The notes below the pieces were generated by a model. That model searched no databases and was not told where the DNA came from. It saw only the letters and a program-made list of their open reading frames with translations. A DNA stretch of 64,000 nucleotides from an uncultured Pseudomonadota bacterium (GTDB lineage: Bacteria > Pseudomonadota > Gammaproteobacteria > Methylococcales > Methylomonadaceae): the NCBI GenBank assembly GCA_903834465.1, contig CAILJB010000010.1, positions 62,001-126,000 on the forward strand, in the 5' to 3' direction. Made by a program: the position numbers and the translations under genes. Positions 19,118 to 27,962 of the stretch are shown in pieces (the first letter of the stretch is position 1; each line of letters begins with the position of its first letter).

Positions 19118-19887
19118 GACTTTTTAAACAACGTATAAAAGTTTCGGGTAGAAATATCAGCAAGCGAATGTAACGAAATCCCGCGTAAATCTGCAACACT
19201 TTGTGCAACATGCGTCACATAATGCGGATAATTCGGTCTACCGCGATGTGGCACGGGAGCTAAATACGGTGAATCGGTTTCAATTAACAACCGGTCAACA
19301 GGCATTTTTTTTGCGACTTCCTGAATATTTTTCGCGCTATTGAATGTGACAATTCCCGAAAACGAAATGTAAAAATTCAAATCCAACGCCCGTTTGGCAA
19401 ATTCCCAATCTTCGGTAAAACAATGAATAATCCCGCCCACTTCGCCAGCATTTTCTTCGTGCAAAATATCTAACGCCTCTTGCTTTGCTTCACGAGTGTG
19501 AATAATCAACGGTTTATTTAAGTGTTTTGCCGCATGAATATGGTTTCTAAAACGGTCACGCTGCCACGTTAAATCCCCTTCGCTACGAAAATAATCCAAA
19601 CCCGTTTCGCCAATGCCAATCACTTTTTCGTCTTGCCCTAAAGTAATTAAATCGTCAACGCTAGGCTCTTGTCCTTCATGTTCATTGGGATGCACGCCGA
19701 CTGTCACGGAAATATCATCATAATCTGCCACCAAGTCACGCATTGCCGGATAGGCTTCTAAATCAATGGCAATGCACAATAAATGCTCGATTTGTTGCTC
19801 ACGAATATGTTGCATCAAACACGCAAAATCGTTTTGATACGGTTTTAAATCAAGACGGTCGAGATGACAGTGTGAATCGATAAGCAT
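19114..19887 (-). CDS. TatD family deoxyribonuclease/hydrolase
   Basis: The 257-residue protein is a TIM-barrel metal-dependent hydrolase of the TatD/YcfH group. Metal ligands appear in DSHCHLDRL, GETGLDYF, PLIIHTREA and LLIETDSPYLAP. YcfH-type proteins are 3'-5' DNA exonucleases or related hydrolases. Its position after tmk-holB-pilZ matches the Pseudomonas arrangement and points to YcfH rather than TatD proper. The gene overlaps moaD by 4 bases and starts 9 bases after pilZ. Confidence 0.93.
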   Translation of the reverse strand: MLIDSHCHLDRLDLKPYQNDFACLMQHIREQQIEHLLCIAIDLEAYPAMRDLVADYDDISVTVGVHPNEHEGQEPSVDDLITLGQDEKVIGIGETGLDYFRSEGDLTWQRDRFRNHIHAAKHLNKPLIIHTREAKQEALDILHEENAGEVGGIIHCFTEDWEFAKRALDLNFYISFSGIVTFNSAKNIQEVAKKMPVDRLLIETDSPYLAPVPHRGRPNYPHYVTHVAQSVADLRGISLHSLADISTRNFYTLFKKS

Positions 19888-19896
19888 AACTATCCT

Positions 19897-20235
19897 TTAC
19901 ATCGTATAAGTCGGGCGGTCAGATTCCATCGCCCCCGCAAGATAGGCTTCAATTTTATTTTTGATAGCCACATCTTGTTGACCAAATTGAACGCCAATAC
20001 CCGCTGAACGATAGCCATCTGAACCAACGGGGGTTTTCCATACTACTTTACCGTTAATGGGAAAACGTTCTGTTTCAGCCATCAAATTCAATAACATAAA
20101 TATTTCTTGACCGAGTTCATATTCGCGCGTGGTTGGAATAAAAATGCCCCCATTTATTACAAATGGCATATAAGAGGTATACAACGCATTTTTATCTTTG
20201 AGCGAAAATGACAATACACTTTGTTTTTCAGCCAT
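19897..20235 (-). CDS. pilZ: Type IV pilus assembly protein PilZ
   Basis: The 112-residue sequence is very close to the Pseudomonas PilZ that founded the domain family: ALYTSYMPFVINGGIFIPT, EIFMLLNLM and the C-terminal AYLAGAMESDRPTYTM. It lacks the RxxxR motif of c-di-GMP-binding PilZ proteins, so it acts through pilus ATPase partners instead. It lies 3 bases downstream of holB, as in pseudomonads. This implies that the organism builds type IV pili, though no other pil genes are present in the window. Confidence 0.93.
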   Translation of the reverse strand: MAEKQSVLSFSLKDKNALYTSYMPFVINGGIFIPTTREYELGQEIFMLLNLMAETERFPINGKVVWKTPVGSDGYRSAGIGVQFGQQDVAIKNKIEAYLAGAMESDRPTYTM

Positions 20236-20238
20236 AAT

Positions 20239-21216
20239 TTATCTCCGATTGAGCAATGCCCATGAAATTAAAATTTCTTCCCATAACACTTGTTTGTTGA
20301 TTTGTGTTTCCAACCGTCGCCGACTTTGCAGCAATAAATCATAAAATTCATATAATTTAATAGGATTCAAATGCGGCGCAAGTTCACTTAACGCCATTTT
20401 CAAATCCGCATGATACAGATTTCTTGGTGCAGTTTGATGACGATAGCGCATTAAATCAATCACCCATGAACTGAGCCAAAATAAAAGCGTTGTTTCAGGT
20501 AATTTCAACCACTGCTCTGCCACGATAACAGGATGACTTTGTTGTCTTGCAATCGAAAGCCACGCATTAAAGCAATCACGACGTTGCATCAAATGTTCAT
20601 CGGTGGCGTATTGTTGCGCGAGCAATGGCGAGCCTTGTGCTAAATTTAATACAATTTCTGCATTTTCGGCTGTTGATTGTTGGGCGAGCCACGGTAAAAC
20701 GAGATTTTTATCCGGCATCGCCAACGTGAATTTCTGACAGCGACTTTTAATGGTTGCCGGTAATTTATTCATGCGATGCGTTACCAAAATCAACACGGTG
20801 CGTTCGGTGGGTTCTTCTAAATATTTTAAAAACGCATTTGCGGCGGCATTATTTAACGCATCGGCAGGGTGAATCAAAATAGCGCGGTAACGTTCAAATT
20901 GCGGTTTTAAATTTAGCTTTTCCATTAACGTGCGAATTTGCGCGATGGTAATATTTTTGCCAACTTCTTCGGGTTGCACGTCCATAAAATCGGGATGTGT
21001 TTGCGCTTTAATTAACAAACAACTACTGCATTGACCACAACTTAAACCTGTCGATTGCGGACGGTTGCATAACAAAGCATGGGCAAATTGCTCGGCTAAT
21101 TGTTGTTTGCCAATCCCTAACGCGCCATTGATAAGTAAGGCTTGTGGCACACGCTGTTGCACGATATAATTTTGCAATTGTTGCCAATCGTGATGTTGCC
21201 AAGGGTATAAATTCAT
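20239..21216 (-). CDS. holB: DNA polymerase III delta' subunit
   Basis: HolB is a clamp-loader subunit. The 325-residue protein has a AAA+ fold with Walker A-like GALGIGKQQLAEQFA, a four-cysteine zinc module (CNRPQSTGLSCGQCSSC), the NAAANAFLKYLEEP sensor region and VTHRMNKLPATIKSRC. It overlaps tmk by 4 bases and precedes pilZ by 3, in the conserved tmk-holB-pilZ-tatD order. Confidence 0.96.
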   Translation of the reverse strand: MNLYPWQHHDWQQLQNYIVQQRVPQALLINGALGIGKQQLAEQFAHALLCNRPQSTGLSCGQCSSCLLIKAQTHPDFMDVQPEEVGKNITIAQIRTLMEKLNLKPQFERYRAILIHPADALNNAAANAFLKYLEEPTERTVLILVTHRMNKLPATIKSRCQKFTLAMPDKNLVLPWLAQQSTAENAEIVLNLAQGSPLLAQQYATDEHLMQRRDCFNAWLSIARQQSHPVIVAEQWLKLPETTLLFWLSSWVIDLMRYRHQTAPRNLYHADLKMALSELAPHLNPIKLYEFYDLLLQSRRRLETQINKQVLWEEILISWALLNRR

Positions 21217-21836
21217 CGCAGTAACGGACTTAACACGTTAATAATTGTTTGTTGCACGTCGGCGAGTGGCTGATTGGCTTTAATCAATTTAATACGGTGC
21301 GGATGAATTTCAGCTTGTAATAAATACGCGCGACGCACATCTTCAAAAAACTGCACCGTTTCGGATTCAAAACGGTCAAACGCGCCCCGTTTTCCCGCGC
21401 GTTCCATGCCAATTTTCACCGGCGCATCGAGTAGCAACGTTAAATCCGGTCGTAAACTGCCTTGCACTAAATTTTCTAACCATTCGATATGACTAATTTT
21501 GACATTTCGCCCGCCGCCTTGATACGCATACGTTGCATCGGTAAATCGGTCACAAATTACCCAATCTCCCCGCGCTAATGCAGGTTCGATAACGTGTTTT
21601 AAATGCTGCGCTCTGGCGGCGAACATCAATAATAATTCTGCTTCGTCGGCAATGGCTTCACTTTTTTTATCGAGTAATAAGGCGCGTAATTTTTCGGCTA
21701 ATTTTGTGCCGCCAGGTTCGCGCGTGACAACAACGGGAATTTTTCGTGCTTGCAAATAGCTTTCAACAAACGCCACATTTGTAGTTTTTCCTACACCTTC
21801 GCCGCCTTCAAACGTAATGAATTTACCTCTGCTCAT
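21213..21836 (-). CDS. tmk: Thymidylate kinase
   Basis: Tmk phosphorylates dTMP to dTDP. The P-loop FEGGEGVGKTT, the DR motif VTREPGGTKLAE, the ICDRFTDATYAYQGGGR segment and LLDAPVKIGMERAGKRG are standard. The ATG at 21836 (MSRGKFITFEG) is favoured, with GAGG 8 bases upstream; an ATG at 21848 is possible. The start overlaps the mltG end by 14 bases, indicating coupled translation. Confidence 0.95.
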   Translation of the reverse strand: MSRGKFITFEGGEGVGKTTNVAFVESYLQARKIPVVVTREPGGTKLAEKLRALLLDKKSEAIADEAELLLMFAARAQHLKHVIEPALARGDWVICDRFTDATYAYQGGGRNVKISHIEWLENLVQGSLRPDLTLLLDAPVKIGMERAGKRGAFDRFESETVQFFEDVRRAYLLQAEIHPHRIKLIKANQPLADVQQTIINVLSPLLR

Positions 21837-22845
21837 TTGTTGCCTCATTTTTGTGACGCTGATATTGTTCGACAGCGGCATTATGCGCGTCTAACGTTGT
21901 AGAAAAAACGTGTGTACCATCGCCTTTTGCTACGAAATATAAGGCTTCGCTTGTGTCAGGATGCAGCGCGGCATGAATGGCCTCGCGTCCTGCCATCGCA
22001 ATTGGTGTGGGTGGCAAGCCTTTAAATGTGTAAGTGTTATAAGGTGTTGTTTTTTGCAAATCGCCAGTTTTTATATCGCCTTGATATGCTTCGCCCATAC
22101 CATAAATCACGGTCGGATCAGTTTGCAACATCATATCTTGTTGCAATCGACGACTAAAAACCCCTGCAATTTGAGTGCGTTCAGCCGGTGCGGCGGTTTC
22201 TTTTTCTATAATTGAAGCCAAAATTAACGCCTGATAGGGCGTGGTCAGCGGTAAATTATCCGCTCTGTTTTGCCATTCTTCTGCTAAAACAACCTGCATT
22301 TTTCCGTAAGCGCGTTTTAATAACGCCACATCGCTGGTGTGTTTTTCGAAAAAATATGTGTCAGGAAAAAATAGCCCTTCGGGATGATTTTGCGAAATAC
22401 CTAATTTTGTGACAATTGTTTCTGACGGCATATTTTGTAACGTATGTTCAAGATAGGGGTTTTTATCTAATTCTTGACGAATCTCTTTGAAATTCCGACC
22501 TTCTGGGAATGTAATCGCGTGTTGTTTGACTTTACCCTGAACGAATAATGCTAGAATTTGAGGGGCTGTTAAATCTACGGCAAGCTCATATTCACCAGAT
22601 TTAATTTTTTTATTAGCATCATCGCGTTTAGCAATAAACTTGAACCAAAATGGTTTAATCAAAACTTTTTGTGCAACGAGTTTTTCAGTAATTTGTTTGA
22701 GATTTTCGCCTTTTTCAATTTCAATTGTCACCGGTTTTTCGATAATAGCTGGATTATTTAACGCGCTGTTGTAATCCATCCACGCCCAGCCGCCAACATA
22801 ACTCAACACAATCAATGTGTAGCCAGCGATTTTATTTAATTGCAT
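21823..22845 (-). CDS. mltG: Endolytic murein transglycosylase MltG
   Basis: MltG cuts nascent peptidoglycan strands at the inner membrane. The 340-residue protein has one N-terminal membrane helix (GYTLIVLSYVGGWAWM), a LysM-like region (ENLKQITEKLVAQ) and the YceG catalytic domain with its glutamate in ASIIEKETA and the LQTDPTVIYG segment. It overlaps pabC and tmk, as in the common pabC-mltG-tmk order. Confidence 0.95.
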   Translation of the reverse strand: MQLNKIAGYTLIVLSYVGGWAWMDYNSALNNPAIIEKPVTIEIEKGENLKQITEKLVAQKVLIKPFWFKFIAKRDDANKKIKSGEYELAVDLTAPQILALFVQGKVKQHAITFPEGRNFKEIRQELDKNPYLEHTLQNMPSETIVTKLGISQNHPEGLFFPDTYFFEKHTSDVALLKRAYGKMQVVLAEEWQNRADNLPLTTPYQALILASIIEKETAAPAERTQIAGVFSRRLQQDMMLQTDPTVIYGMGEAYQGDIKTGDLQKTTPYNTYTFKGLPPTPIAMAGREAIHAALHPDTSEALYFVAKGDGTHVFSTTLDAHNAAVEQYQRHKNEATNEQR

Positions 22846-23650
22846 AAGCCACCTGTTTTTGTTTTTCGCATTCCAACGTATGCTGCAAATGTTTGGTTAT
22901 TTCGCCGATAGAAAAATGTTGTTGTTCGATTTTCTGAACCCCCCAAATCCCAATAACTGAATTACAAACAAAAATTTCATCTGCTTGCTGTAAATCACTT
23001 AGAAAAAAATCGTGTTCCTTCACAGACATTTGTTCAAAAATCCAATGTTTCAAAATACCTGCAATACCGCACAAATTCAACGATGCCGTAAATAGTTCGC
23101 CATTTTTGACATAAAAAAGATTTGTCATCGTACCTTCGATAACATACTGATTGATGTTTAGCATAATACCTTCTTGAATTTCAGAATCTTGCCATTCAGC
23201 TCGTGCCAGCACTTGTTCTAAACGATTCAAATGTTTCATGCCTGCTAACACCGGATTTAAACCTAAACGTGTATTACAAATCCGTGCCACTATTCCATCG
23301 TTATAATAACGTTGCGGATAATCAGGAAAGGGATGCAAACTCAAAATGCGTGTTGGCTGAATATCATCAGGTTGACGATAACCACGTCCACCACTGCCGC
23401 GCGTGATGATAATTTTTAACACGGCATTACCGGCATTTTGACAAAGCTGTTTGATTTCAGAACACAACAACTCTAAATCAAGTTTTGGCAGATAAAGCCG
23501 CTGTGAATCGTTACTTAAACGCCGTAAATGTTGTTCAAGAAAAATGGGGATATTTTGACGAACTTCGATTGTTTCAAATAATCCATCGCCGTATTGAAAA
23601 CCACGATCCATAATGGCAATAGTGTCTTTATATTCACCATTGACGAGCAT
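22832..23650 (-). CDS. pabC: Aminodeoxychorismate lyase
   Basis: PabC makes p-aminobenzoate for folate from 4-amino-4-deoxychorismate. It is a fold-type IV PLP enzyme of 272 residues, with DRGFQYGDGLFET near the N terminus, the PLP lysine in LAGMKHLNRLEQVLA, and VIEGTMTNLFYV. Its location between fabF and mltG matches the common gammaproteobacterial order. The start has only a weak binding site, and it begins 29 bases after fabF ends. A branched-chain or D-amino-acid aminotransferase is a fold-level alternative, but context favours PabC. Confidence 0.92.
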   Translation of the reverse strand: MLVNGEYKDTIAIMDRGFQYGDGLFETIEVRQNIPIFLEQHLRRLSNDSQRLYLPKLDLELLCSEIKQLCQNAGNAVLKIIITRGSGGRGYRQPDDIQPTRILSLHPFPDYPQRYYNDGIVARICNTRLGLNPVLAGMKHLNRLEQVLARAEWQDSEIQEGIMLNINQYVIEGTMTNLFYVKNGELFTASLNLCGIAGILKHWIFEQMSVKEHDFFLSDLQQADEIFVCNSVIGIWGVQKIEQQHFSIGEITKHLQHTLECEKQKQVAYAIK

Positions 23651-23679
23651 GTTTGGAATCGTGGTTTGTGTAGAAATTT

Positions 23680-24921
23680 TTATTGATAACGTTTAAAAAT
23701 CAACGTTCCATTTGTGCCACCAAAGCCAAATGAATTAGACATCGCCACATCGATTTTCATATCACGCGCCGTATTTGGCACATAATCTAAATCACATTCT
23801 GTGTCTTGGTTTTCTAAGTTAATTGTGGGTGGTGCAACTTGATTTTGAATACTCAATGCGGTTAAAACCGCTTCAATGCCGCCCGCTGCGCCTAACATGT
23901 GACCAATCATCGATTTTGTTGAACTGATGGCGACGTTATAAGCATGTTCGCCTAACGCGGCTTTCATGGCTTGCGTTTCACCTAAATCACCTGCTGGCGT
24001 AGATGTACCGTGAGCATTGATATAATCCACTTCTGAAACGTTCAATCCAGCATCACGCAAGGCATTACGCATACAACGCGCCGCACCTTCACCACCTTCT
24101 GACGGCGTAGTAATGTGATACGCATCGCCACTCATGCCGAAACCAACAAGTTCTGCATAAATTTTTGCGCCACGCGCTTTCGCGTGTTCAAGTTCTTCTA
24201 AAACAACTACGCCCGCCCCGTCGCTTAATACAAAACCGTCACGGTCTTTATCCCATGGACGACTTGCTTGTTGCGGTGCATCATTGCGACGTGACAAGGC
24301 TTTTGCTGATGCAAAACCGCCCATTGCTGTGGGTGACGTGGTACAGCGTTCCGCGCCACCAGCAATCATCACATCCGCATCACCGTATTTAATCAAGCGT
24401 GCCGCATCACCAATATTATGCGTGCCTGTCGCACAAGCTGTGACAATTGCAAAGTTTGGGCCTTTCAAACCGTATTTAATCGATAAATTACCGGAAATCA
24501 TGTTGATAATATTACCCGGTACAAAAAACGGTGAAATTCGACGAGGCCCCGCTTTTTCATAAGTGGCATAACATTCTTCAATGCCCGTGATGCCGCCAAT
24601 TCCTGCCCCAATTGCAACACCAATACGTTCAGCATTTTCTTCGGTAACAACCAATCCCGAATCATCAAATGCCTGACAACCGGCGGCAATGCCGTAATGC
24701 ACAAACCCGTCCATGCGTTTTGCATCTTTTTCAGAAATATATTGACCGATGTCAAGATTGCGAATGACACCACCAAACGTTGTGGCAAAAGGGGAAATAT
24801 CAAAAGAATCAATTGCGCTAATACCACTTTTGCCGTTAATAATACCAGCCCAAGTGTCTGCAACTGTGTTAGCTAAGGGCGTAACCGCGCCTAATCCTGT
24901 AATAACGACTCGACGTTTCAA
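23680..24921 (-). CDS. fabF: 3-oxoacyl-ACP synthase II
   Basis: FabF condenses malonyl-ACP with acyl-ACP in fatty-acid elongation and controls unsaturated chain length. The catalytic Cys lies in [12 protein letters not shown], with the two His in [11 protein letters not shown] and [13 protein letters not shown]. The product is about 413 residues if it begins at a TTG at 24921 ([11 protein letters not shown]), which fits the family. A longer frame reaching 25002 encodes a hydrophobic N-terminal extension that FabF proteins lack. No strong binding site marks the TTG. It follows acpP. Confidence 0.94.
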   Translation of the reverse strand: MKRRVVITGLGAVTPLANTVADTWAGIINGKSGISAIDSFDISPFATTFGGVIRNLDIGQYISEKDAKRMDGFVHYGIAAGCQAFDDSGLVVTEENAERIGVAIGAGIGGITGIEECYATYEKAGPRRISPFFVPGNIINMISGNLSIKYGLKGPNFAIVTACATGTHNIGDAARLIKYGDADVMIAGGAERCTTSPTAMGGFASAKALSRRNDAPQQASRPWDKDRDGFVLSDGAGVVVLEELEHAKARGAKIYAELVGFGMSGDAYHITTPSEGGEGAARCMRNALRDAGLNVSEVDYINAHGTSTPAGDLGETQAMKAALGEHAYNVAISSTKSMIGHMLGAAGGIEAVLTALSIQNQVAPPTINLENQDTECDLDYVPNTARDMKIDVAMSNSFGFGGTNGTLIFKRYQ

Positions 24922-25012
24922 TGTAATGTACCGTAGGAAAAAAGAAGAAAGGAAAAGACGTGCGACGAAAATGTAGTGGATGAACAAGTTGTTCATCCAC
25001 ACGCACTTCTAA

Positions 25013-25243
25013 TTAAACGTGGGAGGTAACGTAATCAATCGCTTGTTGAACAGTGGTGATTTTTTCAGCTTCTTCATCAGGAATTTCGCATTCGAATTCT
25101 TCTTCTAAAGCCATAACGAGTTCAACGGTGTCCAAAGAATCCGCGCCTAAATCATCAACAAATGATGCGTCTGCAGCGATGTCTTCTTTTACACCTAATT
25201 GTTCAGAAACAATTTTTTTTACTCGTTCTTCAATGTTACTCAT
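25013..25243 (-). CDS. acpP: Acyl carrier protein
   Basis: A 76-residue acidic four-helix protein that carries growing acyl chains on a phosphopantetheine arm. The attachment serine is Ser36 in [12 protein letters not shown]. It sits between fabG and fabF as in most gammaproteobacteria, with its own promoter 106 bases upstream of the start. Confidence 0.98.
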   Translation of the reverse strand: MSNIEERVKKIVSEQLGVKEDIAADASFVDDLGADSLDTVELVMALEEEFECEIPDEEAEKITTVQQAIDYVTSHV

Positions 25244-25348
25244 AATTTATTCCTCTAACAAAATAAGCAATTGAAATAGTGCTTATCTTGGATATTGTTG
25301 TTGTTTTTACTAAAAAATGCCGCCATCGATTGGCTGACAACGGCGCGA

Positions 25349-25376
25349 ATTATACGGCATATTGCCGCAATGTCAC
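25349..25376 (-). promoter_or_regulatory. acpP promoter with a dyad in its spacer
   Basis: On the minus strand, GTGACA (25371-25376) and TATAAT (25349-25354) are 16 bases apart, a near-consensus promoter just downstream of fabG. The spacer holds a perfect CGGCA-TAT-TGCCG dyad at 25355-25367, which could be an operator or chance. Confidence 0.8.
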
Positions 25377-25380
25377 ACTT

Positions 25381-26109
25381 TTACGGCATGAACATGCCGC
25401 CATTTACATGCAAGGTTTCACCCGTAATATAGGCTGCACCGTCCGAAGCTAAAAAGCTCACCGCATGTGCAATTTCTTTTGCATCGCCTAAACGCGCTAA
25501 TGGAATCGCGGTTAATAAATGATTTTTAATGTCATCACTCAATTCTTTGGTCATATCCGTATCGATAAAACCAGGCGCAACTGTATTTACAGTAATATTG
25601 CGCGAACCCACTTCTTTTGCCATCGATTTAGTAAATCCAATCATCCCTGCTTTTGCGGCAGCATAATTAGCTTGACCGGCATTTCCTGTCGAACCGACAA
25701 CAGATGAAATATTGATGATACGACCTGTTTTCGCTTTCATCATGCCGCGCAAAACCGCTTTACTCATGCGAAAAACCGACGTTAAATTGGTTGAGATAAT
25801 ATCGTCCCATTCGTTATCTTTCATACGCATTAACAAATTATCGCGCGTAATGCCCGCATTATTGACTAAAACGTGCGGCGTGCCGAATTCATCGGTAATG
25901 GATTTCATCACGGTTTCAATCGATTCTGCATTTGAAACATCCAGCGTTAAACCTTTGCCGTTTTCGCCTAAATACGTTGAAATCGCTGCTGCACCATTTT
26001 CAGACGTTGCAGAACCTAAAACGAAAAAGCCATCTTCGGCTAATCGTTCACTAATCGCACGTCCAATTCCACGACTCGCGCCGGTTACTAAAGCAATTCT
26101 TTTAGTCAT
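25381..26109 (-). CDS. fabG: 3-oxoacyl-ACP reductase
   Basis: FabG reduces 3-ketoacyl-ACP with NADPH. The 242-residue short-chain dehydrogenase has the cofactor motif TGASRGIGRAI, NNAGITRDNLLMRM, the catalytic Ser-Tyr-Lys (NISSVVGS and YAAAKAG) and the C-terminal YITGETLHVNGGMFMP typical of FabG. It overlaps fabD by 8 bases. Confidence 0.97.
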   Translation of the reverse strand: MTKRIALVTGASRGIGRAISERLAEDGFFVLGSATSENGAAAISTYLGENGKGLTLDVSNAESIETVMKSITDEFGTPHVLVNNAGITRDNLLMRMKDNEWDDIISTNLTSVFRMSKAVLRGMMKAKTGRIINISSVVGSTGNAGQANYAAAKAGMIGFTKSMAKEVGSRNITVNTVAPGFIDTDMTKELSDDIKNHLLTAIPLARLGDAKEIAHAVSFLASDGAAYITGETLHVNGGMFMP

Positions 26110-27055
26110 TTATTTGCTCCATTGCATTGTTCATTGTTTCGACATCGTACACACTAAAATGCGCGGCATCCTTAGCGATACGTTTATTTAGCCCGATTAA
26201 CACTTTCCCTGCACCACATTCCACAAAGCGTGTCACGCCTTGGTCTGTCATGAATTTAATTGTATCTACCCAACGCACCGGTTTATAAAGTTGTTCTTTG
26301 AGCGCGTGACGAATCAATTCTGGCGAACGATGTGACAATACGTCAACGTTGTGAATCAACGTCGCATTGGGTGCGTTAATGGTCAGATTTTCGAGAGCCT
26401 CGGCTAATTTTTCAGCGGCAGGTTGCATCAAGGCACAATGAGACGGCACGCTAACGGGTAATAAAACAGCCCGTTTTGCACCAGCCGCTTTTGCGCCAGC
26501 CATAGCACGTTCAACAGCGGCGGTATGACCGGCAATAACAACCTGCCCTTGGGAATTAAAATTTACCGCTGAAACCACGTCATTGCCTGCCGCTTCGGCG
26601 CAAACTTTCACTACATCGTGGTCATCTAAACCTAAAATTGCGGCCATTGCGCCCACGCCTTCCGGCACGGCTTGTTGCATCAATTGTCCGCGCAATGCCA
26701 CTAATTTAATTGCGTCTTCAAAATCCAATGCGCCCGCACAAACTAAGGCACTGTATTCGCCCAAACTGTGTCCTGCCATCCATGCAGGGCGAATTGCGCT
26801 GTGTTTTGTCCAAACATTCCAAACCGCAACACCTACAGCAAGCATGGCAGGTTGCGTATTATGAGTTTGATTTAATTCCGCTTCCAACGCATTGTCGGTC
26901 ACTAATGCCCATAAATCTTTTTGCAACGCATCCGATGCACGTTCAAAAGTTTGTTTTACATCTGGATAAGTGGCGGCTAAATCATTGAGCATTCCCACTG
27001 ATTGTGAGCCTTGACCTGGAAAAACAAAGGCTAGGTTATAAGTTTGTTCAGTCAT
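26102..27055 (-). CDS. fabD: Malonyl-CoA:ACP transacylase
   Basis: FabD loads malonate onto ACP. The 317-residue protein has FVFPGQGSQSVGML at the N terminus, the nucleophile Ser97 in GHSLGEYSA, and the catalytic His in VSVPSHCALM. It lies upstream of fabG in the usual order. Normally fabH precedes it directly, but here about 900 bases of other genes separate them. Confidence 0.97.
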   Translation of the reverse strand: MTEQTYNLAFVFPGQGSQSVGMLNDLAATYPDVKQTFERASDALQKDLWALVTDNALEAELNQTHNTQPAMLAVGVAVWNVWTKHSAIRPAWMAGHSLGEYSALVCAGALDFEDAIKLVALRGQLMQQAVPEGVGAMAAILGLDDHDVVKVCAEAAGNDVVSAVNFNSQGQVVIAGHTAAVERAMAGAKAAGAKRAVLLPVSVPSHCALMQPAAEKLAEALENLTINAPNATLIHNVDVLSHRSPELIRHALKEQLYKPVRWVDTIKFMTDQGVTRFVECGAGKVLIGLNKRIAKDAAHFSVYDVETMNNAMEQIND

Positions 27056-27094
27056 GTTTGAAAAATTAAATTTAAATTTAAAGTAAAGTAAAAA

Positions 27095-27346
27095 TCAATA
27101 GTGATAACGACATTGAACAATAATCAAATTGTCGTCAATAAATGTATAAACCAAACGATGTTCATCATCAATTCGACGCGACCAAAAACCACTAAATTCA
27201 TATTTCAAGGGTTCAGGTTTGCCAATGCCTTCAAATGGATTTCGTTGAATATCTTTAATCAAAAAATTGATGCGCTTATGAATAGCTTTGTTCGTTTGTT
27301 GCCAAAACAAGTAATCATCCCAAGCGCGTTCACGAAAAGAAATCAT
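27095..27346 (-). CDS. yoeB: YoeB-type mRNA interferase toxin
   Basis: The 83-residue sequence closely follows E. coli YoeB: AWDDYLFWQQTNKAIHKRIN, NPFEGIGKPEPL, SGFWSRRIDDEHRLVY and the terminal CRYHY. The catalytic Glu, Arg and C-terminal His of this ribosome-dependent RNase are all kept, so the toxin should be active. Its start overlaps the antitoxin gene by 4 bases, the typical coupled layout. Confidence 0.95.
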   Translation of the reverse strand: MISFRERAWDDYLFWQQTNKAIHKRINFLIKDIQRNPFEGIGKPEPLKYEFSGFWSRRIDDEHRLVYTFIDDNLIIVQCRYHY

Positions 27347-27600
27347 GCTTCGATTAACTCACGTTCGATTAAATTACGGTGTTCTGCAATTTCTTTAACT
27401 GCATCCAACAAATCAGCAGCATTGGCTGGTGAACGTGTGAGATAACTTGTTTCTTGCCAAGCATTAAAATCTTCTAACGCCATCAAAACCGTTGCTTTGC
27501 CTTTTCGAGGTGTAATAATCAAAGGCTCATGATTTTCCGTCACACGTGCCATAACAGCTGATAACGAATTGCGTGCTTGAGTGTAGCTAATTGCGTCCAT
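27343..27600 (-). CDS. yefM: YefM/Phd-type antitoxin
   Basis: The 85-residue protein has the Phd/YefM DNA-binding N terminus (ISYTQARNSLSAVMARV) and the toxin-wrapping C terminus beginning ETSYLTRSPANA. It neutralises YoeB and represses the operon. A GGAGG site lies just before the ATG. The TGTACA operator seen in front of some yefM genes was not found in the upstream 40 bases. Confidence 0.93.
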   Translation of the reverse strand: MDAISYTQARNSLSAVMARVTENHEPLIITPRKGKATVLMALEDFNAWQETSYLTRSPANAADLLDAVKEIAEHRNLIERELIEA

Positions 27601-27638
27601 CGTAAAACCTCCAAAAAATCAAAATTTCAAAACTCAAA

Positions 27639-27944
27639 TCAATTTGCAGGTTTTTTAGCACGAATTTCTACACTCGCCATTAAAATGTTACAAAAATGTA
27701 TTGCACCACTGTAAGTTCTAATCGAATACACACATCGCCCAAATTTTGATGCTTCATATCCATCTCCTTCTTCCCATTGTTTAACTTCAATATAACCAGA
27801 GTTTTTGTTCGCACTAATTTGGAATGCAACGGAATGATATGTATCAAAATAGACTTCAAACATGAAGTCACCATCTGTAATGGTATAACCTTGTTCTTCT
27901 GCAACCTTTTTAATTAAATCGATTGTTTCTCCTAAATCTATCAT
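27639..27944 (-). CDS. Hypothetical protein in the fabD-fabH gap
   Basis: A 101-residue acidic protein starting MIDLGETIDLIKKVAEEQGY, with a good GGAGAG site before the ATG. It has alternating strands rich in aromatic residues (FMFEVYFDTYHSVAFQI, SGYIEVKQWEEGDGYE) and no signal peptide or membrane segment. I do not recognise the family. It lies between fabH and the toxin-antitoxin pair on the same strand, so it probably arrived with that module. Confidence 0.7.
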   Translation of the reverse strand: MIDLGETIDLIKKVAEEQGYTITDGDFMFEVYFDTYHSVAFQISANKNSGYIEVKQWEEGDGYEASKFGRCVYSIRTYSGAIHFCNILMASVEIRAKKPAN

Positions 27945-27962
27945 TTTTTCTCTCCTAAATTT

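Noticed and set aside
25712-26191. 159-codon plus-strand frame opposite fabG and fabD
   Set aside because: Fully antisense to conserved genes and without a binding site.
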